NCBI GenBank assembly: GCA_023935145.1
Contig: CM043705.1
Coordinates: 18,856,501-18,920,500 of the forward strand
Origin: Bretschneidera sinensis
Taxonomy: Eukaryota; Streptophyta; Magnoliopsida; Brassicales; Akaniaceae
DNA: 64,000 bases
Direction: 5' to 3'
Positions 9,906 to 21,430 of this stretch are shown piece after piece. Position numbers and translations under genes: made by a program. The notes under the pieces are model-generated. The model did not search any database. It worked only from the letters and a program-made list of their open reading frames with translations, and was not told the DNA's origin. Numbering within the stretch: position 1 is the stretch's first letter; every line of letters begins with the position of its first letter.

Positions 9906-12900
9906 TCATGAACTTTTCCTCAACATATACGCACCACGAGCCCATGATGGGACCCTCAAACTATGTCTTCGTTATTTACATTACAACGCTGATAGGTGTA
10001 AATTTGCAATTTTTTTTGCCTTAGAAGATTCATTGGCAATTCTTTGAATTTCACTAGAAATTCGGAGGAAATCCATTGGTAATGCGGAAGAACTGAAAAA
10101 CAAAGTTCACATTTCACACCCACGTGGTATGCATCCATTGGATATTCACGGGATGTCACCACTCGTTGTTCTCAACCATTATTTCCTTTACTTTATCCTT
10201 TACAATACCAATCACCGTATAATTAATTGTGAATAAAGTTAAAAGACAATTGAAATTAATTATTGTGAACCCCAAATTTTTTTACTTATGATTATCTTTG
10301 GATCTTCCGGATCAATGCAGTTCTTCTTTCCATCAATGCACCAAAAAACAAGTACTACGATATTTTTTTTTTTCACGGGAAGCATATTAATTACATAGTA
10401 AAGAGGTTAGGTTCTCTTTACTTTTGTTCTATTTTTGATGTGGGTGAAATTTGATTGTAAGTATTTTGTGTAACGAGAAATAATTTTATCCACTAAATTA
10501 CTTACACGCACCTAATATAATTATACTTAAGATATCCAAAAAGAACCCCTGATTTGATCATGCACACATGAACTTTAATTATTCTTTTTCATGTGAAATA
10601 GCCAAATTAAGAAGAAGAGAATGAAAATATACAGCAATTGTTTGCTTCGTAAAGTTATTACCTTTTCATTACTAGCTATATATTATGGTGTAACAAGCTT
10701 TTTGTCTACAAAGAAGGCAAGTCCACATACACATACACCTTATAGTTGATGGCTTCGCTGTTGCTGAACAAAAGAAAACCCTCGAATTTTTGTATTATTG
10801 ACAATAGTTCATTACAAGTTGGGTTGTTTCATAGAACTGACATTAAAATTTATTTAATTTCTCGTGCTCACTGCACACGCACTCAGCAGTTTGAGCACTA
10901 ACTCTATATTGTTGCATTTTGTGCTTGGTGCAAGTTGTAAATTAATTTACTCAAAATATGTTAAGCCATAGTAATTATACAGACATTGTAAGGTTTTCCT
11001 AGTTGTTTCATTTTCTGGCAATAGTTATTTATACATATAATTATGATGTTTATGACCCTAAATTATATAGAATATATAGTACTCCTGGCAGAAGAGGCCC
11101 ATCAATATTCGTGGCCTTCACTGGTACCATCCCATGCCCACTGTCAGCCAAGTTGCATCTACTTAACGTATGGAGTATATAGAGGCCAAAACATCTGGAC
11201 TAGATGAATAATTTTGCTGACATTCTTAATTGACACCGTTTGAAGATCAATTGAATTGAAAAATAAATCGATAAAATGTAAAAATTATCATTATCATTTG
11301 GTAAGAAGAAAAAGTGTAAAAATAAAAAAGAATAAGATAATTGATGTTAATTTTTTTTACATAAACAAATCTCAATCATTTAGTTGCAAAATGGAAACTT
11401 TCCTTCTCATTTTCTTTTATCTTTACTAAACAGAAAATAAAAAATATCAATAATCTCATTCTTTTATCATTTCTCTCTTCTTTCCTCCCTTCTTTTTTTC
11501 TATTGTTTTTTCTCTGCCAAACAGATCCTATATGTTAATAGATGTTGTTTAATGTACCATTTTCTAAACAATGCTCATTTGATATCCATTGAGTCTCAAT
11601 GAATAACTTAAAGAAGATTGAGCAACAATGCATTTGGTTTAGGAAAATATTTTCTATTTTATTTTCAAATAATATTTTTTTTTGTTTTCGATTTTGCTTT
11701 TTTGAATTTAACTTATTTTTAATTTTTAAAAAACAATTTTTGAGAGACTAAATGCAAGTACACTAGAGTTCATTCCTAAAATCAATGAAACAAATTTATG
11801 TCCCTTGTAAAATTTGAAATTCCCTTTTTTATTCATGCCTATTATCATATGAACTTTTCATAATTACTATTGTGGATGTCCAGATGGATAAATAAGATGG
11901 ACAATTCGAACGGTTATGATCCACCACTCATTTTATTATCCTCCTCAAAAAGGAAAGAAACATCTTTAGATTAATTATCTGAATAAGTAGAACGATCAAA
12001 ATACTTTGAAAATTGCTGCTTAATAGAACTATGAATTGAAACTCTTCACACAAGAGTCCATATAATCTTAAAAACCAATCAATAAAATGATCAAGTTGCA
12101 TTTCTTTTTGCTGATTGTTAAGTGAGAGATATGAGAGGAAAGAAATTAAATAAAGAAAATCCACATTTTCCTCTTCTAGTTATATTTGTCATTCTTCTCA
12201 AATTCTTATATAAACGACTTGTATAATTGATAGCTCTCATGATCCATCTGATTGCATGAGAGGAAAATTTCTTATGATTGGACGGTATTTAATCCAATAA
12301 GTTTATAAGATCAAATTCATACAAAAATTTCATCAAAATAAAAAGATCGAAAAATGAAAGATAAAATGAGTTCTTTTTATAAAAAAAATTTTTTTTTTTT
12401 CTATTTTTTATACTATTAATACTTTTCTTTCCTTTCGTACTTTTCTCTTATCAAAAATTTTAATTTTTTTGAAACTTCATTGTTACACAAAAAGACTCAA
12501 TTTCATGTTGTGCATACGTGACGTTATTTCATTGAAGGGCTTTCGAATGTATGAATTGATTTCATGTGTCTGTCTCTCATTAGTCATTAACCTACACCTA
12601 CAACCCTATAACTTGATTTTTACACCAACAGTACTGTGTCATTCTCAAAGTGACTGCAGGGTGTCATTCTTCCAATTGTAAGGCTGCAATTATATTGATA
12701 CAGACAAGAGAAAGAACAAAGCCTTTTCATGGTACGAAAATGGAAAGAAAATTCCTTTACATCCTTGTCCTACATATTGACAACATACCATTCAAGTTTT
12801 AGGATTAGGAACCTAACAGGACAATTTTTCGAGTTATCCTACAATTAATGCAGAACCACCAACTTCAGCATTTCCACATAAAATTTGTAACAATAGTTGA

Positions 12901-13384
12901 TTGGGTGAGTTTTTTTCACGATGAATTAGTTTGTTTTTACGGTGTTGATTTTTTTTTTTTTTTATATATTTATAAATACCATAAAAACATATTAATGGAC
13001 AAAGATAAACCTACCTTAATAGATTTTTTGTTTGGGTGTATCTAATAAAATATGTAAAATAAAGGAATTAAATTGAAGTTACGATTCACATGGAAATAGT
13101 TTATTGCTCTCTCAGATTATGATGCTTTTTTTTTCTTCAATTTAGGAAAAGCAAACTCAAAATCTATTCTTTTTGATTTGCAAGAGGATAGATTTTGCCA
13201 TCAATCAGATTCAGATGGCAATAAAACAGGTTATTGTTTCCATCTGAATCTGATTGCTTTAAGTTCAGGGGAGGATTTTGATTGAAAATCTTAGATTCTA
13301 AAATGCTTATGATTTATGATACTTTGAATATGCAAAGTTTGGAAGAATAGTTCTAAACTCCAAGATAAATATTATGATAAGAAA
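9906..13384. other. Long AT-rich intergenic region, no gene seen
   Basis: I see no supported coding sequence, RNA gene or retroelement domain across about 3.4 kb. Poly-A/T and pyrimidine runs are common. The short open frames here are AT-biased, lack homology, and are not listed. One strong inverted repeat at 13202-13256 is entered separately. Confidence 0.6.
13202..13256. repeat. Perfect-arm hairpin
   Basis: CAATCAGATTCAGATGG at 13202-13218 is the exact reverse complement of CCATCTGAATCTGATTG at 13240-13256. The inner pair CAATAA / TTATTG (13219-13224 and 13231-13236) extends the stem with a small TTT bulge, leaving a 6-nt loop. The stem of about 23 bp could be the core of a small foldback element. 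I found no known miRNA sequence in it. Confidence 0.8.
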
Positions 13385-14215
13385 TTCCTTGTTCTGGAAG
13401 GATAATTGGACTGGTCTAAGAGTGTTGAGGGACCTCATTTACTAATGAAGAGTTGGAATGGGACCTTAAAAATCTCTACCTTATCATTCCTCTTCACATT
13501 GAGAATGTCACTCAGAACATTTTTATTTCTCTCGATAGTACTAATGTTATATAGACTTTTAATTTTTTCTTATCATATTCGTTTCAAATCCTTAATATTT
13601 GGACAAAAATATATCATTTGGGTACTCAAATTAAAATAAAATTTATGAAAAATTATTAAAATACTGTTAGAGTCTAGTAGTCCTGAGTACAACCCCTCCT
13701 TGAGTTGGAATTGGGTTTGGGATTTGCAAGTCCACAACAAATTAAAGTTCTTCATTTGGCAATGTAGTCATGACAAAACCCGAGGTTGGGGACCTCATAA
13801 GAGATGAAAGGGGCCAGTGGGTTGAGGGGTTTTGTGAAAGTATTGCAGCTGAGTTATAGGGCCTTAAGAAAGGTCTGGCTATGGTTGTTGATCTCAATAT
13901 TAGGAAGATGATTATTAACTGCGATGCTACTTCTGTTATTTCCCTTGTTAATACAGCAGACCCTAATCTGTACCCTCTTGGGACCCTAATATCTAACTAC
14001 AGGCTTCCCCTTTCTTCTTTGGAGTGTTACACGTTTATAGAGAGGAGAATGGTTGTGTTGACTTACACTCGCAAGGGCAGCTGCAGTGAGAGACTCTCAG
14101 TTGCTTTCTTTTGATCCTTCTCCTCCGTTTGTTAAACTCTGTTTTGATGCTGATTTTAGGGGAGTTGGCTTCCCCCGTGATGTTAACTCTTAATTCTTGC
14201 TTTATATAATTTCAT
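13385..14215 (+). mobile_element. Degenerate LINE 3' fragment (zinc-binding and RNase H region)
   Basis: On plus, the text near 13390 reads FWKDNWTGLRVLRDL and near 13700 reads SWNWVWDLQVHNKLKFFIW, both typical of the segment after the reverse transcriptase in plant LINEs. From 13785 to 14190 the reading resembles the C-terminal RNase H of such elements: DERGQWVEGFCE, an NCDATSV strand, a short alanine run and a final D near FDADFRGVGFPRDV. Frames change several times and there are stops, so only the ancestry is clear. It is separate from the LINE at 5872-9905 and lies on the opposite strand. Confidence 0.65.
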
Positions 14216-14797
14216 AAAAGAAAGTTCATTTTAATTTATAACATTGTCCTTGCGTGCTTCGACAACAAATGGAGAACTAACTTACAATTGTGTTAAGACT
14301 CTGTATTTTGATTATATTGCAGGGATCACATATATATAACACTAACACACGAAATGTGTCACTCTTATGATTCCTATATACTTACGTATGTTACAAAGAC
14401 AAATCAAACACATCAAAAAAATTCTTTTCATTTGTAAAATTGGAAAAAAAATGCTTATTTTGTTAGAAAAACTCTTGTCTTTAGTGGCACTTAACTATTT
14501 TTTGTTTTAACATTCTTTACTGCCAAAAGTCCCAAATTCTAAAACAAAACCATCACCCCCGAGCTAAAGGTGCCATAATACCCCAAAATTGGCCGCCCCT
14601 TTTGGACAAGCCACTCTCTCCTCACCATTCCCTTAACCCCAAACAACCCCTTTTCATTTCCTATAGATATACAGAGAGAGAGAGAAGCATATATATTGAG
14701 AAATAAGAGAGAGACCCAAAAAATGTTTTTTTTTTTTTTTTTTTCTAACAAACTCTAGTAAGAAGAGAAAATGAATAGCTGGAAAAAGCTGGAAAAC
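14216..14797. other. 3' flank of IPT, no gene
   Basis: This is the sequence downstream of the IPT stop codon on minus. It has a run of 19 T on plus (14725-14743) and a short GA repeat (14673-14684). It probably holds the IPT 3' untranslated region and polyadenylation site, but I cannot place the site. Confidence 0.5.
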
Positions 14798-15871
14798 CTA
14801 CTCCTCCAAAAATCGCTTCACAATCTTCACGCTTGGCTCCAACACCTGTCTCTCCCATATCTCTCTCCACCCTTCATCTGAATCCGATGACGTCATCACC
14901 GCTCTAAACGACTCCGTTGAGTCTAGCCTCCGTAGGTCCCACCCGGCCCCCCTCAGCCTTTGGATCTTACCCATCTGCCTTTTCGCCAACTGACACGTGT
15001 TGTCCTTTATCTCCCTCACCGCTTTCTCGTACGCTGCCCTCCGCGCCGGATCTCTCTCGAAATCCGTGCCACCATTCTTCGGAGGGTATCTCCGAAAATA
15101 ACAGTCGAACTCGGGCACTCCGATTGCCTTCCTCAATCCGGTCCGACTCTGAGACTGACCTGTGTCTTCGTCCGGGTCGTAGAACTCAGCCAACTCCTCG
15201 AACATCCCTGAGTCGAGCATTTCATCGACTCGCTTTGATAAGTAATCGCACAGAACCGGTAATGACACGTCGACCCAGAGGAAACAGCAGTTATACCTCA
15301 ACTCGGACCTAATCGAGCCCGACCGGGAGAATACGTCGGAGCCTGGGTTGAATTGGTGAGCGAGGAGGGCATGGACGAAGGTGTTGGACCCACCGGCGAC
15401 GATGGGGAGCTTTCTACGGGAGAATATGCCGGAGATGGTCAAGGAGGCGAGGGAGCGGAACTTGGATGGAGTGAACTCGTGGTCGTCGGGGTTGACCTCG
15501 CCGAGTAGGTGGTGGGGGACGCCGTGGCGGTCGTGCATGGGGATCTTGTTGGTGGTGATATCGAGACCCCTGTAGACTTGTATTTTGTCGGAGTTGATGA
15601 TCTCGGAGGAGAAGCGGGTTGCGAGATCGACGGAGAGGCGAGACTTTCCGCTGCCGGTGGCCCCCAGGATGACGACGATCTTTTCCTTTCGACGGGGTTG
15701 GTGGTGATTTCGATGGAGGGTGGTGGTGATGGTGGAGTCCATACGCGGCCACCTGGGGCGGTGGTAGTGGTGGTGGCAATGGGTGGGTAGAAGGGAAGAA
15801 GGAGAGAGTGAGAGTGAAAAATGGAGTTGATGAATACTAGTAGAAGAAAATGGGAATGGAAGAATTGTCAT
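14798..15871 (-). CDS. IPT1: Adenylate isopentenyltransferase, IPT1-like (cytokinin synthesis)
   Basis: This 357-residue intronless frame is an ATP/ADP-type isopentenyltransferase. The enzyme joins dimethylallyl diphosphate to the N6 of ATP or ADP, the first committed step of cytokinin synthesis. Residues 70-77 are the P-loop GATGSGKS, followed by INSDKIQVY (92-100), the GVPHHLLG segment (117-124) and AGGSN (159-163). The C-terminal LEPSVKIVKR and the FVHALLA segment resemble Arabidopsis IPT1 more than IPT3 or IPT5; the subgroup is my inference. The first 45 residues are rich in Ser, His and Pro and low in acidic residues, as in a plastid transit peptide. A later ATG at residue 44 (15742) is possible, but the first fits the family length and targeting. 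The frame is intact and much more GC-rich than its surroundings. Confidence 0.93.
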   Translation of the reverse strand: MTILPFPFSSTSIHQLHFSLSLSPSSLLPTHCHHHYHRPRWPRMDSTITTTLHRNHHQPRRKEKIVVILGATGSGKSRLSVDLATRFSSEIINSDKIQVYRGLDITTNKIPMHDRHGVPHHLLGEVNPDDHEFTPSKFRSLASLTISGIFSRRKLPIVAGGSNTFVHALLAHQFNPGSDVFSRSGSIRSELRYNCCFLWVDVSLPVLCDYLSKRVDEMLDSGMFEELAEFYDPDEDTGQSQSRTGLRKAIGVPEFDCYFRRYPPKNGGTDFERDPARRAAYEKAVREIKDNTCQLAKRQMGKIQRLRGAGWDLRRLDSTESFRAVMTSSDSDEGWREIWERQVLEPSVKIVKRFLEE

Positions 15872-16715
15872 AGGAAGTGAAAAGGACAGGCTGGTGTGTG
15901 ATTTTTTGATGTGCTGAGCTGTTGTGGTGAGCGGACCTGCACAGACATACGAAATATCAGGAGACGTAGTACTGTTTGTTTTGTCCCTCTACTCTACAGA
16001 GAGAGAGAGAAGAGGAAGAATTAAAGGTAGTAGTAAGTAACTGAGGAGCTAGTGACAGCTTAGTTTGCTTTTTTCTTTTCTTATTTGGTTTTATGGGAGG
16101 ATTGAGAGGGAAACTGCAATGCTATATTACCGTGTTTTTGGAGTCTATATAAGAGAGGGATGAGGGTGTCTCCGTTGTTTCCTCATTTCTTTCCTTTGAG
16201 CTTTTATTGCCTCGTTTTTATGGCTGATATAATTCATTCCCTTCTCGCGTCTCTCTCTCTCTCTCTCTTCTTTTTTTTCTTTCTTCTCTACCTTGTGTTT
16301 TAAGAATAATATGAGGGATTCAGGTGTAACACTGGAGTTATGCACACACAATACTATATATAGGGATAAATACATTTGCCCTTTTAGATTTGACAGAAAA
16401 GTATGCTTACATCCAATAGTTATTCTTTTTTATCAATTTTGATCAAATGATTTTATTAATTTTTTATAGAGTTAATAAAAAGTCAATATTACCCTTTCAT
16501 ATCAAACATTTTATTTTATTTAAACATTTTTTTTGAAAAAAAAAAAAATATTCAAATACTTCTTTTATACACAAATCTAACTTTAAAAATAAATACTTAC
16601 AAATTTCAGCATATCTTTCTTCTTATTTTCAACAAATCCGAGCTAAGTTTCGATGTTGATAAGATGTTCAAAGAAAGTAAGTATGCTTTGAACGTATCCT
16701 AATGTCTCCTCCATA
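15872..16715. other. IPT upstream region, no other gene
   Basis: The promoter and leader of IPT must lie here if the insertion at 16721 did not cut them. It holds a (CT)n run at about 16249-16268 and GA-rich text near 15998-16016. From 16400 on it becomes very AT-rich. No coding sequence is supported. Confidence 0.5.
16145..16151 (-). promoter_or_regulatory. Candidate TATA box for IPT
   Basis: TATATAG on minus lies about 275 bp upstream of the first ATG. A second candidate, TATATATAG, sits on minus near 16357-16367. Neither can be proven by reading alone. Between them and the ATG are GA-rich runs on minus, common in plant leaders. Confidence 0.25.
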
Positions 16716-16720
16716 GACCT
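16716..16720. repeat. Target-site duplication, left copy (GACCT)
   Basis: GACCT directly precedes the 5' LTR and is repeated exactly after the 3' LTR at 29463-29467. A 5-bp duplication is the expected product of Ty3 integration. Confidence 0.95.
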
Positions 16721-17315
16721 TGATACTACCAAAATATGACTCTCCAATAGGAGGAGGACACGTGGATCATCGTGATCCCAGAGTTCAAAGAGACACGCGG
16801 ACAATTCAGGCCCAGACAGCTGGGCCTCCAGGTCATGACCGCTCTCAGGGGCATCTTGGCCCCAGCTGGGCCTCCACGTCACCACCGCCCTCCGAACCAT
16901 CATTACCCAACCAAGTTGGGACGTCAGGTCTAAACACCGTCTTACGCATAGACGGCTCTGGAGTAAGCCAACAAGGCAAAAGCCCTACTGAACGGTTCTC
17001 AGCCTCCTAGCTGGGCCTCATAGGCATCATTACCCAACCCAGTTGGGTATCCTGTCACAGCCGCCCCGGCCCACTACCGCCTCCGAATATCACCGCCTCC
17101 GAAACTCTATAAAAGGACTTGGTAAGCGGTCCAAAGGGGGGGACTGAGCTTTTCAGCTTTAAACACATACAACCTTGAGCTTTTGCTAACTTAAGCATCG
17201 GAGCATCCTCGGAGGCATCCCCTCCGTCGACCCCAATAGCTAATCTCCCTTTCTCTGTGCAGGTACTTCACAGGCTAAACATCCAGCTCAGCAACACTCA
17301 TTTTTGGCATCAACA
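16721..17315 (+). repeat. 5' LTR of the Tat element (595 bp)
   Basis: It begins TGATACTACC and ends CATCAACA. A TATA box, TATAAAA, lies at 17108-17114, followed by a likely transcript start and a U5 with ACTTAAGCATCGGAG. Compared with the 3' copy it lacks a 16-bp repeat of GAATATCACCGCCTCC and two single bases. Confidence 0.95.
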
Positions 17316-17318
17316 GAT

Positions 17319-17336
17319 TGGCGCCGTCCGTGGGAA
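17319..17336 (+). other. Primer-binding site
   Basis: TGGCGCCGTCCGTGGGAA starts three bases after the 5' LTR. The leading TGGCGCCGT fits the 3' end of plant tRNA-Asp, but the rest of the match is poor, so the primer identity is tentative. Confidence 0.75.
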
Positions 17337-17392
17337 ACCACATCTCTCGCTGACAGTAACAGCGAAGAAGTCAAAAGAACTCATCTGTTAGC

Positions 17393-19036
17393 ATGCCTCC
17401 AAAAACACCCGCCAGGGATCTAAGCGCTCGCGTGCTACGGTCGGAAGACAGTTCTTCAGCCGAACCCGAGGTTCACCCGAATGAAGGCACGCTCCAGGCG
17501 CAATTCGCAGAGCTTGCACACCTGGTGGCCGATCTGGCTGCCGAAGTTCGCAGGAGACCTCAGCAGACGCTGCCACTCCCATCGCTGGAACCAGGTCACG
17601 ATGTTTCCACTGACCGCCGCCCACCAGCGGATGTCTGCTCGGCGACCCACTCACCTCCCCCAGCCAAGTTCAGAGAGAGTCCCGTGCCCAAGAACAGCGA
17701 AGGGTTTGGCAAACGGATCGAGGACATAGAGGGACGCATCAATGAGGCGTTTAAATAACGCAGCCACAGTATTAGCGATGATCTCGACGTACAGGACCCA
17801 CCTTTCATACAAGAAGTCCTTGACGCCCCCCTCCCACACAATTTTCGGATGCCACAAATCAAACTTTACGATGGATCCACAGATCCCTTAGATCACCTCC
17901 AGCACTACCGAACCACAATGACCCTCCATAGACATTCGGACCCTGTGATGTGCAGAGCGTTTCCATTAACCCTAGAGAAAGCGGCTGGGACATGGTATTC
18001 CCGCTTGAAACCAGGGGGTATTCGCACCTTCAAAGACCTAAGATATGCCTTCGCCTCACATTTCATCAGCAGCAAAGGACCCAAGAAAACTTCGGAGTCT
18101 CTGTTTAATATTGTCCAGTCAAAAGGAGAGAAGCTTCGCGCCTATATTTCCAGATTCAACACTGCAGCTTGGGAGATTCCAGACCTTGATCCCAATGTTC
18201 AGCTCCTGGCATTCAAAAATGGATTAAGATCCGGATTCTTCAGCTCAAAACTCATCAGACGTCCGCCTATGGACATGAATGAAGTCTTGGCGCGAGCCGA
18301 AAAATACATGCTAGCAGAAGATGATCAAGCATTCCGAAGAGAACGCGAAGGAGATACGGAAAAGAGAAAGAGAGGCCCCACTAGTCCCAGGCGCGAACCC
18401 TCTAAGCGACCGTTTCGCGAGGAGAAACCCAGAACCCTCAGGCCTTTCGAGGATAGATCCCGGACTCTTGCAACCTACGGAACCAGAGCCAGAACTCCGG
18501 GGCAAATCCACAGCTATGCACCACTGAATGCCTCCAGGACCAACATTCTGATGCAGATTCATGACAGGGACCTCTTGCAATGGCCTCCAAGGCCGCCGAA
18601 CCTCAACCCAGATCGCAATACTTGGTGTAGGTTCCACAGAAACTTCGGCCATGATACGGAAGAGTGTAAGGCCTTAAAAAATCAGATCGAGGCCCTCATC
18701 AATCGAGGGCATCTAAAAGAATACGTCGGGCCACGACATGAGAAATGTGATGAACGATCGCGTAGAAACCCTGAACGTCCTTATGAACGAAACAGACCTA
18801 CAAGGGCAGCCCGAAAGAGCCCAGGGCCAAGTTATAGGGAGCCCAGCCAGAAAAAACCGGAGGTCCTCGTGGCGAAGATTATCAAAACCATTTATGGAGG
18901 ACTTGTTGCTGGCGGGGGGTCCCATGCTCGCAGTAGGTCTTATGCTAGGTCAATAGCTTCTGTTGCTGGACCTCAGAAAAGACCTAGGACCGGATGGACT
19001 ATTTTTTTTTCGGACAAAGACTTGGAAAGAGTGTAG
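17393..19036 (+). pseudogene. gag: gag of the Tat element
   Basis: The frame starts MPPKTPARDLS at 17393 and stays in one frame to 19036 apart from a TAA at 17756-17758. The capsid-type segment (WYSRLKPGGIRTFKDLRYAF, about 17992-18051) is the retrotransposon gag domain. An arginine-rich region follows, then CRFHRNFGHDTEEC near 18628-18669, the motif that stands in for a zinc knuckle in Tat gag. Gag would form the particle and bind RNA. The frame ends at a TAG (19034-19036) that interrupts what should be one continuous gag-pol; protease motifs follow in the same frame. Both stops are one transition away from glutamine codons. Confidence 0.9.
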
Positions 19037-19735
19037 ATCCCACACGACGATGCTGTTGTAATTTCACTCCTTGTGGCTAACCATGAGATAAGACGAGTCC
19101 TAGTCGATAACGGGAGCTCGGCCGACATCCTCTTTTATGATGCCTTTCACCAAATGCAGCTGGGCGATGCACATCTGGAGCTGGTCTCCACCCCACTCTA
19201 CGGCTTCTCAGGGGGGACCGGTCTTTACAGAAGGCAGCATAACTCTCCCGGTAACTGCAGGAACGGCACCTCAAACAACAACCGTACATTCCACTTCATT
19301 AATTGTCCGACAACCCTCCTCCTACAATATGATACTCGGACGACCCACGTTGAATAGCGGTTGTCTCTACCCATCATCTCAAAATCAAATTCCCCACGAC
19401 AGACGGAGTAGGCGAGATCAAAGGAGATCAACGAACCGCCAGATCCTGTTATCTCAGTGCAATAAAAGGTAAAAAGACGGAAGCCCTACCACTCGAACTG
19501 GATGACCTTAGGGATGAAGCAAGCAACCTACGAGGTAGGCCCGGAGAAGATGTACTCACAATCCCTCTTGGCGAAGATAGCACTAAAACTGTTCAAATTG
19601 GTTCCAACCTGTCCAGCACTTTTCAAGAATCTCTATTAGCCCTTCTACGGGCAAACCAAGATCTATTCGCCTGGATTGCTGCAGATATGCCAGGAATCAG
19701 CCCGGACGTCATCGTACATCGCTTGAGTGTTGACC
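19037..19735 (+). pseudogene. Protease region of Tat pol, three frameshifts
   Basis: The retropepsin motif VLVDNGSSADILF lies near 19091-19129 in the gag frame. The reading frame then moves at about 19213 (within a G run), again near 19355 (after GRPTLN) and a third time near 19755 before the reverse transcriptase. Each step moves the frame by one in the same direction, so together they restore the original frame. The middle part reads [11 protein letters not shown] and [11 protein letters not shown], usual for the linker before reverse transcriptase in Tat elements. The protease would process the polyprotein; here it cannot be made intact. Confidence 0.85.
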
Positions 19736-20479
19736 CGACCCACAAACCGGTTATTCAGAAGAAAAAGGTCGTTTGCTTCTGAGCGACAGGCAGTTGTTCG
19801 GGCAGAAGTTGAGAAATTACGTTCGGCTGACTTCATCCGAGAGGTGAGCTATCCGGACTGGGTATCTAATGTTGTAATGGTAAAAAAGGCAAACGGCAAG
19901 TGGCGAATTTGTATAGACTTTTCTGATCTCAATAAAGCCTGTCCTAAAGACAGTTTTCCTTTGCCCCGGATTGATCAACTCGTTGACGCAACATCCGGCC
20001 ATGAGCTGTTAACATTCATGGATGCTTACTCCGGGTATAACCAAATCCTTATGCATCCGCCTGACCAAGAGAAGACGGCATTTATCACAGAGCAAGGCCT
20101 ATATTGTTATAGGGTCATGCCGTTCGGTTTGAAAAATGCTGGAGCCACTTACCAGAGACTAGTAAACAAGATATTCAAAGAGCAGATGGGTCGGAATATG
20201 GAAGTATATATGGACGACATGCTGGTCAAAAGCGTCAAAACACAAGACCACGAGGCAGATCTCCAAGAAGCTTTTGACATACTCCGCCATCATCACATGA
20301 AGTTGAACCCCACAAAGTGTGCCTTTGGGGTCACCGGGGGAAAATTCCTCGGCTTCCTAGTCACCTACAGAGGTATAGAAGCCAATCCAGAAAAGATTGA
20401 TGCTGTTCTTAACATGAGTCCGCCTCGGACCGTTAGGGAAGTCCAGCGCCTTACTGGAAGAATAGCGGCCCTCAGCTGA
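19736..20479 (+). pseudogene. Reverse transcriptase of Tat pol
   Basis: The RT motifs are in order: the ANGKWRICIDFSDLNKACP block, the FMDAYSGYNQI block, MPFGLKNAGATYQ, and the catalytic YMDD at 20207-20218, then FLGFLV. The active-site residues are all present. The frame ends at a TGA (20477-20479) just before a segment that continues in frame, and CGA to TGA is the likely change. RT would copy the element RNA into DNA. Confidence 0.92.
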
Positions 20480-21430
20480 TTCATGTCAAAATCTGCCGAG
20501 AAGTGCCTTCCCTTTTTTAAAGCCATCCGTCGGACCCAAAACTTCGTATGGGACGAAGCTTGTCAAGAAGCCTTCAGGGCGCTGAAAATATATTTGGGGA
20601 CACCTCCCGTGCTTACCAAACCAATAGTCGGCGAAAACCTTTTCTTATATCTTTCAGCTGGTCCCGAAGTAGTGGCCTCCGTCTTAATACGAGAAGAAGG
20701 AGGCACACAGAAGCCAGTGTATTATGTCAGCAAGGTGCTTCATGATGCCGAAACAAGATATCTTCCAACGGAAAAGATGGCGTATGCTCTGTTGATTTCG
20801 GCCCGGAAGCTTCGACCTTATTTTCAATCTCATACCATCACGGTCCTCACCAACCAGCCTCTTCAACAAATACTCCACAAGCCAGATGTCGCCGGTAGAG
20901 TAGTCAAATGGTCCATAGAGTTGGGAGAGTTTGACATCCATTATCGGCCTCGGACAGCTATCAAAGCGCAAGCCTTAGCTGATTTTGTCATGGAAACTAC
21001 TTTGCCCTTAACAGAAGCAGAATCTCCGCAGGATGTTAGTCGAACGAACCTGCCTTTACGATGGACCCTTCATGTGGACGGATCCTCTACCGACTCTGGA
21101 AGCGGAGCAGGGCTCATTCTGAGCGGTCCCGATAACTTCGCCATTGAGTACGCCCTGAGGTTCGGGTTTCCTGCGTCGAACAATGAAGCCGAGTATGAAG
21201 CTCTACTCGCAGGCATGAAACTAGCCAAGGTGATATCTGTACAAAATTTACATGTATATAGCGATTCCCAACTAGTGGTGAACCAAGTGAACGGCTAATT
21301 CGAGGCCCGAGGAGAAAAAATCGCTCGCAACCTAGCAGCAGCAAAGGCATTAGCCGGGAAGTTTGAAGTCATTTCTCTAAACCAGATTCCGCGGGCAGAA
21401 AATACGAAGGCCGACTCATTGGCCCGGCTT
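20480..21430 (+). pseudogene. Dual RNase H region of Tat pol
   Basis: First comes the usual Ty3 RNase H next to RT (about 20520-21000): KPVYYVSKVL, YLPTEKMAYAL and the FDIHYRPRTAIKAQALADF end. A second RNase H follows at about 21049-21430, with LHVDGSSTDSGSGAGLIL, NNEAEYEALLAG, VYSDSQLVVNQVNG and KADSLARLASS. This second, archaeal-type copy is the hallmark of the Tat lineage. A TAA at 21296-21298 falls inside it. The D, E and D residues expected at its active site are visible. Confidence 0.9.

Noticed and set aside
14917..15790. Several open frames opposite or out of frame to IPT.
   Set aside because: They are by-products of the GC-rich IPT coding sequence and show no domain.
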